From positions 784,727-848,726 of the forward strand of contig JAGWFT010000001.1 of NCBI GenBank assembly GCA_028867755.1: a DNA stretch of 64,000 bases, in the 5' to 3' direction. Shown here piece by piece: positions 1 to 7,835 of the stretch. A program made the position numbers and the translations under genes. Below the pieces are notes generated by a model that saw nothing but the letters and a program-made list of their open reading frames with translations, ran no database searches and was not told the origin of the DNA. The DNA comes from Nitrososphaerota archaeon. GTDB lineage: Archaea; Thermoproteota; Nitrososphaeria; Nitrososphaerales; Nitrosopumilaceae. The stretch's first letter is position 1; each line of letters starts with the position of its first letter.

Positions 1-133
1 GGCCCATACAATATTAAATAAATTCAAGTGGGGGCATACATTTTTTGAACTCAATCAAGATCTCTTAAAAGATTATTCAAATGCAGATTCCCAAGAAAAA
101 ATAATTGAAATATCAACTGATTATGGTATCTAA
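1..133 (+). CDS. C-terminal end of an unrecognised protein (partial)
   Basis: An open frame entering from the left edge (first whole codon at base 2) runs 43 codons to a TAA at 131-133. The visible tail is mixed charged and aromatic (KWGHTFFELN, then an acidic stretch ending STDYGI), as in an ordinary soluble protein. The beginning lies outside the window, so no family can be named. It is followed by about 150 bases of non-coding DNA before the permease gene. Confidence 0.5.
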   Translation, partial: AHTILNKFKWGHTFFELNQDLLKDYSNADSQEKIIEISTDYGI

Positions 134-289
134 AACACATAGTAAATAACAGATGGTTAAACTAAGCGTAATTTGAGGGGTTGAAAGTAGAATTAACACA
201 TCTCTCCAAGACGTCTTTGTTTCTTCCTCATGTCTTTTTAACGTGGGTAAAGATTTATTCGAGCGTTTTTTCCACACGAGTAGGCTTAC

Positions 290-2623
290 ATGACAAATGA
301 ACACTCAGGACTTGTTCGTAGCTTATCTCTGCTAGACATAACTATGATTGGAATTGCCGCCATGATAGGCGGTGCCATCTTCAACTTGGTTGGACCTGCA
401 ATGAATGAATCCGGACCTTCTCTGACAATTGTCTTTGCAGCTAGTGGTATTATCAGTTTCTTTACTGCTTTAACATACGCAGAGTTAGGTTCCGCCTTTC
501 CAGAAGCTGGAGGGGGATATCGATGGGTAAGAGAGGGGCTTCCAAGACCAAATGCCTTCATCAGCGGGTGGATAGCATGGTTTGCCCATATGATAGCGGG
601 CAGTCTTTATGCAGTTTCAATTGGAGATTTCTGTGGAAGTCTGCTTACAAGCTTGGGGGTTGCACCAGAATATGGCGGGATACCACTAAGTAAAATCATC
701 GCAGTAATCTTCATCGTGGTATTCACATATGTAAATTACCGAGGCGTATCACTTACTGGTCGAGTGGGAAACGGTCTTACAATTGCACAACTTGCAATAA
801 TTGTAATTCTTATAACCTCTGGATTGTTTGCGCTTGGTTTTGTTAATCATAACTGGGCAGAAAACTTTCATAATTTCATACCAAAGGGAGTGACTGGATT
901 CATTTTAGCAATGGGAATAACCTACATTGCCTTTGAAGGGTATGAAATAATTGTACAAACAGGTGAGGAGGTAAAAAATCCAAAGAAGAACATTCCACGA
1001 GCCATTTTCATTGCTCTTGGAGTAGTAACTGTGTTGTACATTATATTCGCATTTGTTTTTGTAGGAGGGCTTCAGCCTAGTGTACTTGGAAAGGAAGTAT
1101 GGCAGTATATTGGTGATTATCAAGACTTGGGAGTTGGAAAAGCTGCCCAGTACCTGATACCGTATGGAACGATTCTAGTTTTTGTCGGTGGAATAGTATC
1201 AAGCATCGCTGCTCTGAGTGCCACCACGTTTTCTTCAAGCAGGGTATCTTTTGCTATGGGGCGACAGTATAATTTACCATATATTTTCAGTTCGATTCAT
1301 CCTAAATTCCACACCCCTCATTTTGCAATAATTGCATCAGGTTTCATAATGCTGATAATGGCATCTTGGTTACCATTAGAACAGATTGCACTTGCTGCAG
1401 GTGTGCTGTTTCTCTTTCTTTTCACACAGGTCAACTGGGCAGGAATAAACATACGAAGACTTTATGGGCATAAACTCGACTATGGGTTCAAGATTCCACT
1501 CTTTCCTCTCATGCCGTTAATAGGGATTTTTGCAAAAGCTGGACTGGCGATATTTCTTTTGATATACAATCCATTAAGTTGGGTGATAGCAATTGTTTGG
1601 ATACTAATAGGATTCTCAATATACAAATTATATATTTCAAAAAAAGAGATAGAGCATTACGCACCACTAGTTGCAAACATTGGTCCTTCACAGAGAAAAG
1701 ACTATCGTATCATGGTTGTATTTAATAAAAAAACAGTTGAAAAACTTGTAACTATTGCATCGTCTATTGCAAAGGACAAGGATGGCGAAATCTCTCTTCT
1801 AAATGTGGCTACAATACCCATTCAGATCCCTCTTTCTATGGCACATGGATTTGCCGAACCAGTGATGAAGTCCTTTGATGATTTGAAAAAGAAACCAGGT
1901 TTTTCAGAATATAGATATCTAGTTAGATTGTCTCATGATACCACCGAAGCAATCCTTGCAACCGCCGAAGAACAGGGAGTAAATCTTCTTATAATGGATT
2001 TTTATGATCTTCGCAATAATAGGAAATTGCTTTCTCTTACTACGTGTGATATCATAGGAGTAAATATCAAAAAAGAATTTGAAAAAGAACTTTCACACAT
2101 AGTAGTAGCATATGATAAAGGAAGGCATTCAGATCTTGGTCTTGAAATTGCAAACTCATTTTCCAATTCTCTGGACAGCAAAATACGAATTGTACGAGGT
2201 GTGGTGGAATCGCCTGAAGAGGAACGCGACATACTAAGCAGGATAAATGAAAAAATGTTTGACCTTGATTTAAAAAAAGTCCCTGTTGAAAGGATTTATC
2301 CTACAAGTATCGATGTTACTAAGGATCTATTGTACAATCTAAACCAAGAACCTGAGATAGTGATTGTCGGAGCTGGGAATCAACCCGAACAAGCATTTAG
2401 TCCAAAAACAATGGAAATTGTTGAAAAATCAAAGTATACTGTCTTTGTAGTCAGAGATTCTAGATTTTCAGTAATAAGGGCAAGATACTTTTGGCATGTG
2501 ATTGCACCTAGGCTTAGAGAAAACAGATTCATTTACAGGCTATATCGTGTCGTGTATAGTATTGTGAAATCTAGAAAAGGAGCAAAAACTCCACACGAAG
2601 ACTATTTTGCACCTAAAATGTAG
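290..2623 (+). CDS. APC-family amino acid permease with C-terminal universal-stress (Usp) domains
   Basis: Predicted secondary transporter of amino acids or related organic cations in the cytoplasmic membrane. Residues 1 to about 450 are a series of hydrophobic helices with the APC signature near the N-terminus (glycine-rich IGAMIGGAIF-like first helix; PEAGGGYRWVREG loop). From about residue 470 to 740 the protein is soluble and looks like two tandem Usp-like alpha/beta domains (IMVVFNK, HIVVAYDKG, IVIVGAG strands). At 777 aa it is much longer than a plain APC permease (about 450-500 aa), which the extra domains explain. A TATA-like TTTATT lies about 30 bases upstream of the ATG. Substrate cannot be told from sequence; the Usp part may sense nucleotides or energy state (inference). 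Confidence 0.85.
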   Translation: MTNEHSGLVRSLSLLDITMIGIAAMIGGAIFNLVGPAMNESGPSLTIVFAASGIISFFTALTYAELGSAFPEAGGGYRWVREGLPRPNAFISGWIAWFAHMIAGSLYAVSIGDFCGSLLTSLGVAPEYGGIPLSKIIAVIFIVVFTYVNYRGVSLTGRVGNGLTIAQLAIIVILITSGLFALGFVNHNWAENFHNFIPKGVTGFILAMGITYIAFEGYEIIVQTGEEVKNPKKNIPRAIFIALGVVTVLYIIFAFVFVGGLQPSVLGKEVWQYIGDYQDLGVGKAAQYLIPYGTILVFVGGIVSSIAALSATTFSSSRVSFAMGRQYNLPYIFSSIHPKFHTPHFAIIASGFIMLIMASWLPLEQIALAAGVLFLFLFTQVNWAGINIRRLYGHKLDYGFKIPLFPLMPLIGIFAKAGLAIFLLIYNPLSWVIAIVWILIGFSIYKLYISKKEIEHYAPLVANIGPSQRKDYRIMVVFNKKTVEKLVTIASSIAKDKDGEISLLNVATIPIQIPLSMAHGFAEPVMKSFDDLKKKPGFSEYRYLVRLSHDTTEAILATAEEQGVNLLIMDFYDLRNNRKLLSLTTCDIIGVNIKKEFEKELSHIVVAYDKGRHSDLGLEIANSFSNSLDSKIRIVRGVVESPEEERDILSRINEKMFDLDLKKVPVERIYPTSIDVTKDLLYNLNQEPEIVIVGAGNQPEQAFSPKTMEIVEKSKYTVFVVRDSRFSVIRARYFWHVIAPRLRENRFIYRLYRVVYSIVKSRKGAKTPHEDYFAPKM

Positions 2624-2667
2624 CTCTTGTCAATACTAAAATAGAATCTCCACTGATCCTAGGTAAG

Positions 2668-2949
2668 GTGCGAGCCGGTGAATGAGGCGCTGCTACGGCA
2701 GAGGAAACTCCTCCCTCCATGCAGCAAATGTGATCCGGAGACGGATAACCAGAGATGGTTGGCAACAGAACAGAAAATTATCCTATCTGGGACGTACTGT
2801 GATGGTAATGCCTGAGATTCCCAGTAAGGAATGAAAAAGCTGTCCCGCATGGAGCAAGGCCAAATCAAACAACAAGTGCTGCACTTTGTTTAGGTAGGCC
2901 GCATAGCGAAATCTCGTAAAACAGAAGGAGGGTTACAGCTGGCACGCAC
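2668..2949 (+). ncRNA. rnpB: RNase P RNA (archaeal type)
   Basis: Catalytic RNA that removes 5' leaders from pre-tRNAs. The stretch has no credible ORF and contains the conserved core: GAGGAAACTCC near position 2700 (CR-I) and, 3', ACAGAAGGAGGGTTA near 2921-2935 (CR-V/P4 strand). The two ends pair as helix P1: GTGCGAGCCGG at 2668 against CTGGCACGCAC ending at 2949. A TATA-like CTAAAATA lies about 28 bases upstream, and a T-rich run (TTTAATTTTTA) follows. Length about 280 nt is normal for archaea. The exact ends are inferred from P1 pairing. Confidence 0.87.
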
Positions 2950-2987
2950 TTTAATTTTTAATGATACGTTCTGTTTATTGTTTAGTA

Positions 2988-4199
2988 TTAGATAGCTGAT
3001 CTCTTTGGCTTGTCGTCTGGATTACTTGGACTGCTAGTGCTAGCAGCACTGCCTGGCGTTCCATCAAATTTGTCTGCCCAGTGATGTCTTTCTTCGTAGT
3101 GTACAGGTCCAGTATCAACCTCTCTGACTACTTCCTTCATCTTCTTGTTGCTCCACCAGAATATCCCAACAGCTATTACTCCAGCAAATCCTGCCATTCC
3201 GTATACCATCATTGTTGATGTTCCACCAGCTGTGACAGTACTTGTAGTATTGGAAGCTTGAGCTGTAGTTGTAAATGTCCATCCACCTTGAACTTTGTTT
3301 GGATTTGCGTGACCTTCTATGTTGATGGTACCTGCATTTGCCTGTTCTTTTGTCGAAATATGATATTTTAGACCATCTGAACCTGTAAAGTCTTCATCAA
3401 TATTGTTTACATGTAATGTCCCTGAGAAAGCATTGCTAAGTCCTGAGGAAAATGTGGTAACTGCAATTTTTTGTCCTTGGTATCCATATCCAGCTGTCTC
3501 AGTTAGGGTATATGCAGGATCAAAAAGACTATCCCATTTGTCAACTGGTTGTTGGCTGAAGAGTCCTGTTGCATCCAACAAGTTTGGATTCTGGAATACA
3601 CTATATGCATCAGTGCCCTTGAGTGCATTGTAAAGATCTGGCATCTGACTCTTGATGGCGTCTATTGGATAGTTGATTTCTATTGGCCCGTATTGATTGG
3701 TGTTTATGCTGACAGGTGCGCTGGCGTTGAATGCCATCCAAGATGCATCAAATGTCTCTGGTATGTCGCCACTTGCTGTGTTCAACACATAACCTGTCAC
3801 TGTGGGAGTAAGCACAATTTTGTAATCAAAAGATGCATGATCTGAATATCCGTTTATAGCTAGTTGATAATCGACTACTAAATTAGTCAAAACTGCAGTA
3901 CTATGTTCGTTTGATACAATGTCTGTGTTAATTTGTTGCATGAATGTTTTGAGCGCAGGATCACTTGTTGCATTATCTGTAAATACCACTGTTGCATTTT
4001 TGCCCTGAAGTATACTTTGCAGTTTGCTTCCAGCTGGATAATCTATGTAAAAGCTCTTTTCAAAATCATAAGTAGGATTAATTGGATTGCCTGCAAGAGG
4101 TAAGGTAGCACTAAAATTAACTGTTGCAAAACTAGGGGAAACTGCACCAAAAAGTAACAGACTTGTTATCACTGACGTCACTAACAGTCTACTGGTCAC
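2988..4199 (-). CDS. Secreted, C-terminally membrane-anchored protein of unknown function
   Basis: A GTG start at 4199 is preferred over the upstream ATG at 4313. It gives a clean signal peptide (two basic-flanked residues, then VTSVITSLLLFGAVSPSFA), and a TATA-like TTTATTA sits about 27 bases upstream. The mature part (about 330 residues) is rich in Thr, Ser, Asn and beta-strand patterns, as in extracellular proteins. Near the C-terminus is one membrane helix (MMVYGMAGFAGVIAVGIFWW) followed by basic residues and a charged, Ser/Pro-rich cytoplasmic tail. So most of it should lie outside the cell. I recognise no domain. It is divergent from cofD; the two promoters share about 130 bases. Confidence 0.72.
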   Translation of the reverse strand: MTSRLLVTSVITSLLLFGAVSPSFATVNFSATLPLAGNPINPTYDFEKSFYIDYPAGSKLQSILQGKNATVVFTDNATSDPALKTFMQQINTDIVSNEHSTAVLTNLVVDYQLAINGYSDHASFDYKIVLTPTVTGYVLNTASGDIPETFDASWMAFNASAPVSINTNQYGPIEINYPIDAIKSQMPDLYNALKGTDAYSVFQNPNLLDATGLFSQQPVDKWDSLFDPAYTLTETAGYGYQGQKIAVTTFSSGLSNAFSGTLHVNNIDEDFTGSDGLKYHISTKEQANAGTINIEGHANPNKVQGGWTFTTTAQASNTTSTVTAGGTSTMMVYGMAGFAGVIAVGIFWWSNKKMKEVVREVDTGPVHYEERHHWADKFDGTPGSAASTSSPSNPDDKPKRSAI

Positions 4200-4222
4200 G
4201 TTCCGAGTACTCTCTGAGTCGC

Positions 4223-4230
4223 TAATAAAT
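4223..4230 (-). promoter_or_regulatory. TATA box for the secreted protein gene (minus strand)
   Basis: On the minus strand this reads ATTTATTA, centred about 27 bases before the GTG at 4199. That is the archaeal box A distance for a leaderless transcript, and it decides the start chosen for the downstream gene. Confidence 0.5.
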
Positions 4231-4328
4231 CTTAGCATTAGTTTTTGCCAATTACATTTTCTAAATTTTATTGGCAAGAGTAATATGGTATTGACGTTTT
4301 GTAATAACTTCATAGGGGTGTTGAAAAA

Positions 4329-5249
4329 ATGATAACAATTCTTGCGGGAGGAACTGGTTCTGTAAAACTTGTACGAGGAATAGCATCACAAACGCGTGAC
4401 TTATCTGTAATTTCTAATGTTGGTGATAACTATTGGCTGTATGGTCTATACATTTGTCCTGACATAGATACAATGCTTTATGGACTTGCTGATATTCTTG
4501 ATACTGACAAGGGATGGGGAATAAAGAAAGATACTTTTGGATTTTTACGACAAATGGAAATGCTTGGAGAAGAAACTTGGTTCAAAATAGGTGATAGAGA
4601 CGCCTCTATACATCTCATGAGAACTAACATGTTAAAGAATGGAAAAAATCTATCTGATATTACTGAATGGATGTGCCAAAAGTTTGCTGTTGATACAAAG
4701 ATAATTCCAGTAACTGATAATAGCGTTGAAACTAGAATTGTGACAAACAAAGGTGAGCTTCATCTGCAAGAATTCTGGGTAAAATACAAAGGCCAAGATA
4801 AAGTAGAAGGCATAAAGTATTTGGGGGCGGATAAAGCACGTGCTAATCCTGCTGCAGTAAATGCAATCCATGACTCAAAGTTAGTAGTCATAGCTCCGGG
4901 TAATCCATTGACTAGCATTGGTCCAATATTATCCATTAAGGGAATAAGAAAAGAACTTGCCAAGTCAAAGAAAAAAGTTGTGGTGGTAAGTCCACTAATC
5001 GGTAATACGGCAGTAAGCGGTCCTGCTGCAAAATACTTGGAAGCAGCAGGAATAGAAGTTTCTGTGTATGGTCTTGCCAAGATGTATTCGGAGGTAGCAT
5101 CACATATGATAATAGATTCTACCGATAGACTCCACACTAGAAAGATTGAGAACTTGGATATGAAAGTGTACGAAACAAAGATAAAAATGAAAGAAAAGAA
5201 AGATGAAGAGGCGCTCGCATCTTTTATTCTGAAACAGATGCATGTCTAA
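4329..5249 (+). CDS. cofD: 2-phospho-L-lactate transferase CofD (coenzyme F420 synthesis)
   Basis: Transfers a phospholactyl-type group from the GDP-activated donor to the deazaflavin Fo, giving F420-0. The N-terminus carries the family nucleotide-binding loop (ILAGGTGSVKLVRG). Further conserved stretches include SNVGDNYWLYGLYICPDID and VIAPGNPLTSIGPIL. Length 306 aa is typical. The ATG follows a GGGGTG-type Shine-Dalgarno-like element. It overlaps cofC by 8 bases, so the transferase and the enzyme making its substrate are co-transcribed. F420 genes are common in ammonia-oxidising archaea; the partner oxidoreductases are not in this window. Confidence 0.93.
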   Translation: MITILAGGTGSVKLVRGIASQTRDLSVISNVGDNYWLYGLYICPDIDTMLYGLADILDTDKGWGIKKDTFGFLRQMEMLGEETWFKIGDRDASIHLMRTNMLKNGKNLSDITEWMCQKFAVDTKIIPVTDNSVETRIVTNKGELHLQEFWVKYKGQDKVEGIKYLGADKARANPAAVNAIHDSKLVVIAPGNPLTSIGPILSIKGIRKELAKSKKKVVVVSPLIGNTAVSGPAAKYLEAAGIEVSVYGLAKMYSEVASHMIIDSTDRLHTRKIENLDMKVYETKIKMKEKKDEEALASFILKQMHV

Positions 5250-5880
5250 GTTACGTATAGGTGCAATAGTACCAGTGAAGACATTTTCAAGAGCAAAGAC
5301 ACGTCTTAGTCTGTCTTCTGAAAAAACAGAAAAAATCTGTAAAATAATGCTAGAATCAGTATTATGCACGCTTTTGAAATCTGAAATTATTGAAAGGACT
5401 GTAATTGTGAGTAAGGATGAAACGGCTCTTGGAATAGGAAAAAAGTTTGGGGCTGTAGAAATCTATGATCAAGAAGAACTTGGAGTTAATAATGCAGTAA
5501 AACTTGCTGACGATTATCTATTAAGAGAAAACTTTGACTCTACTGTAGTTTTTCCTCAAGACATACCGCTTATTCAAGCAGAAGATATACAGGCTTTGTT
5601 GAACTTTAGGATTCAAAATAGATGCGTACTTGTGGTACCGTCTAGAAAATTTGACGGAACAAATGCATTATTTAGGATGCCTCTCAATGTTATGGAGACT
5701 CATTACGATGAAGATAGCTATAAAATACATCTAGATACTGCAGAAAAAAGAAATGCAGTGTCATCTCTTGTACTTATTAGAAGAATCATGTTGGATGTAG
5801 ACGATCAATCCGACCTGAACATGATGACAAGCTATGATCTACCAGTATCAAAGTCTCTTCGTGCTGCTCTTTCTTCATGA
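5242..5880 (+). CDS. cofC: 2-phospho-L-lactate guanylyltransferase CofC
   Basis: Activates 2-phospholactate (or phosphoenolpyruvate in some lineages) with GTP to form the donor for CofD. It shows the family N-terminus (GAIVPVKTFSRAKTRLS), the aspartate stretch VVFPQDIPLIQAEDI, and VVPSRKFDGTNALF with the conserved DGTNAL. Length 212 aa is normal. Its ATG lies inside the end of cofD. Which phospho-acid is used cannot be judged from sequence. Confidence 0.92.
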   Translation: MSKLRIGAIVPVKTFSRAKTRLSLSSEKTEKICKIMLESVLCTLLKSEIIERTVIVSKDETALGIGKKFGAVEIYDQEELGVNNAVKLADDYLLRENFDSTVVFPQDIPLIQAEDIQALLNFRIQNRCVLVVPSRKFDGTNALFRMPLNVMETHYDEDSYKIHLDTAEKRNAVSSLVLIRRIMLDVDDQSDLNMMTSYDLPVSKSLRAALSS

Positions 5881-5899
5881 TTATTTTTATTTTGCATTT

Positions 5900-6898
5900 T
5901 CAGAGCTGAGTGATTGCAGTTGATTCCCGTTTTGATCTCATATAGTTAAGAATCTTAATGGATATAGCTATTGCCCCAGTAATTATTAGTAGTTGCTCTA
6001 ATGTATTGGAGAATGGATTTACAACTTGATCTGAAACAGGGACTTGACCTATTGCCGATATGAAAAACAAGTATGAATAAATAAAATAGTTTGTGCTCCA
6101 ATGCACAAGAATTGCAGGGCCAAGTCCGTATCTTACATATATCCATCCAATTATTATTCCTGCCATTGAAGCTTGAGTGAATTTTCCTGGGCTCCAAGGA
6201 GTACCAGAGATTATGTGTGCAACCCCAAAAAATATACCAACTGTAATTATAAGTGCTGCAGCTTTCTTGTAGTTTGTAATGTGCAGATACGTAGACGGTC
6301 TCCATAAAGCTTTAAAGAAAAGTTTCCATGACGCATGATTCGAAAAGATAAGAAACAGCGGTATCCCTATTAGCAATATTCTAAAACCAGATTCTTCTGT
6401 CAAAGGAGCAACTGTAAGCTGGAAAAACTGATTCAAGCTATTTTGAGACTGGGGCGGTTCTATTTTTACTCCAAAACTTTCTTGGACAAAATCTATCGTA
6501 ACTGAAAGTAAGATCAGTATGGAGAACCAAGTTATCACACTTACAAGCCAGTTATCTTTTAGGCCTCGCCACCCATCTGACATGATTTTAGACAGCAGTC
6601 CTGTCAAACTACTGTTGGGACCTACAAATGAGATAGAAAACAGTACTAGATAGATTGACCATGCTATTATGAAGGCGTCCCCAATCTGGAATGAAATTGG
6701 TACCTTGTAGATAATCCCGCCTATGAAAAAATTGAATCCATCTACAGGATATTGAAAATTTATTTCATTTCCTATGTCAGAATTAAATACAATATAGGCT
6801 CCTATGGGAAATGACAAGATCATTATTCCAAAAATCACAGAGATGAATGCAGAATAAGGAATGGAAAGAACTCTGATTGCCTTATCTATGTATAACAA
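5900..6898 (-). CDS. CPBP (CAAX/Abi-type) intramembrane metalloprotease
   Basis: Polytopic membrane protein with the three CPBP signature motifs in order: EESGFR (Glu168, Glu169, Arg173), FFGVAH (His228) and HWSTN (His266, Asn270). These residues form the metal and catalytic centre of the Rce1-like family. The N-terminal half (residues 1-160) adds several helices and is variable in this family. Length 332 aa. It converges with cofC and sits 7 bases after the SUI1 gene on the same strand, suggesting co-transcription. Substrates are unknown; archaeal members may process membrane-bound peptides (inference). Confidence 0.85.
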   Translation of the reverse strand: MLYIDKAIRVLSIPYSAFISVIFGIMILSFPIGAYIVFNSDIGNEINFQYPVDGFNFFIGGIIYKVPISFQIGDAFIIAWSIYLVLFSISFVGPNSSLTGLLSKIMSDGWRGLKDNWLVSVITWFSILILLSVTIDFVQESFGVKIEPPQSQNSLNQFFQLTVAPLTEESGFRILLIGIPLFLIFSNHASWKLFFKALWRPSTYLHITNYKKAAALIITVGIFFGVAHIISGTPWSPGKFTQASMAGIIIGWIYVRYGLGPAILVHWSTNYFIYSYLFFISAIGQVPVSDQVVNPFSNTLEQLLIITGAIAISIKILNYMRSKRESTAITQL

Positions 6899-6905
6899 GT
6901 TGTAT

Positions 6906-7214
6906 TCAATGGACTTCTATGCTGGATTCTGGGAATCCGAGTTTTACCAGCGTTCCCTTTATTGTATCACGATGATCTCCTTGCAGGAAAATATACCCGT
7001 CCTTAACTGTTCCACCACAAGCATACCTTGCTTTTAATTCTCTAACGACTTTTCCAAGGTCATTCATCTTTGGGTTAACTCCCTCGATCATTGTACCTTT
7101 CTTTTTAAAACGTCGCTCTTCAATTCTAACCACGATTTGGGTTTGATCTTTTTCGAGTTCGCCACAGGCACATAAATCATTAGGAAGTCCGCAAGTATTG
7201 CAGATTACCGCCAT
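6906..7214 (-). CDS. Translation initiation factor SUI1/eIF1 homologue
   Basis: Small factor that helps select the start codon on the 30S subunit. The N-terminus has a compact cysteine cluster (CNTCGLPNDLCACG), usual in archaeal members. The SUI1 fold follows, with the characteristic KKKGTMIEGV and KARYACGGTVKDGYIFLQGDH blocks and a C-terminal LGFPESSIEV. Length 102 aa is typical. The gene is read from an ATG and leads into the CPBP protease gene. Confidence 0.94.
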   Translation of the reverse strand: MAVICNTCGLPNDLCACGELEKDQTQIVVRIEERRFKKKGTMIEGVNPKMNDLGKVVRELKARYACGGTVKDGYIFLQGDHRDTIKGTLVKLGFPESSIEVH

Positions 7215-7292
7215 TCGAGATAAAAAGCCGGAATCCTACTATTAAGCCTTGTTTATGGTTATCTTTTTTATGTCGACTAGTTGATTTAAGAT

Positions 7293-7628
7293 GTGTCAAA
7301 GGAGCTTACAAAAAAAGCTGTGGACATGCTCCTCAAAGGAGCAACATTGGTAAGCAATCCATGCCCATATTGTAAAGGAGTGAGAATCATAAAAGATGGT
7401 AACGCATTTTGTGCAAATTGCGGCAGAGAAGCAAAAGAAGATAAAATTCTTCAAGAAGAAAAACCCAAAGAGAAGATAAAGGAGTTCTCTTCACTTGAAA
7501 AACTTGATCAAAAGATAAAAGATCTCACTGACGAATTACAACAGGAAAAGGATTACACAAAACAACAACAGATTCTCAAGTCGATCAATGATATAATCTC
7601 AATTAAGGAGAAACTCAAGAAGATCTAA
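7293..7628 (+). CDS. Zinc-ribbon protein, Sjogren's syndrome/scleroderma autoantigen 1 (p27) type
   Basis: Starts with GTG at 7293; the ATG two bases earlier is out of frame. Residues 1-50 match the autoantigen-1 domain: a short helix (LTKKAVDMLLKGATL) and a four-cysteine ribbon (CPYCKG ... CANCGR). The rest is a charged helical, probably coiled-coil tail rich in Lys and Glu. Length is 111 aa. The domain is widespread in archaea, but its cellular role is not established. It directly precedes the Sec61-beta gene. Confidence 0.85.
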   Translation: MSKELTKKAVDMLLKGATLVSNPCPYCKGVRIIKDGNAFCANCGREAKEDKILQEEKPKEKIKEFSSLEKLDQKIKDLTDELQQEKDYTKQQQILKSINDIISIKEKLKKI

Positions 7629-7670
7629 TCACAAAAGTATTTATTTAAACAATGGTGCTCAAATGGTAGC

Positions 7671-7835
7671 ATGAGTAGCAAAAAGTCAGCACCATTACCA
7701 GCGTCAAGTGCGGGTCTTCTGAGATTCTTTGAGGATGAGACTAAGGGATACAAGTTGAAGCCAGAGATTGTAATATCAATCCCAAGCGCACTTATTGCTA
7801 TATCGTGGATTTTAAAAATATTTTTCACACCATGA
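7671..7835 (+). CDS. Sec61-beta/SecG protein-translocase subunit
   Basis: A 54-residue ORF. It has a flexible N-terminus (MSSKKSAPLPASSAGLLRFF), the conserved amphipathic segment EDETKGYKLKPE, and a single C-terminal membrane helix (IVISIPSALIAISWILKIFF). This is the architecture of the archaeal beta subunit of the SecYE-beta channel. The ATG follows a TTTATTTAAA box by about 30 bases. Its TGA overlaps the ATG of the DUF2070 gene (ATGA at 7832-7835), which suggests translational coupling. Confidence 0.9.
   Translation: MSSKKSAPLPASSAGLLRFFEDETKGYKLKPEIVISIPSALIAISWILKIFFTP

Noticed and set aside
2659-2868. 69-codon minus-strand frame inside the RNase P RNA
   Set aside because: The region folds as a conserved RNA; the frame is accidental.
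4200-4313. Extra 38 residues at the N-terminus of the secreted protein
   Set aside because: They would precede and disrupt a good signal peptide and include the TATA box.
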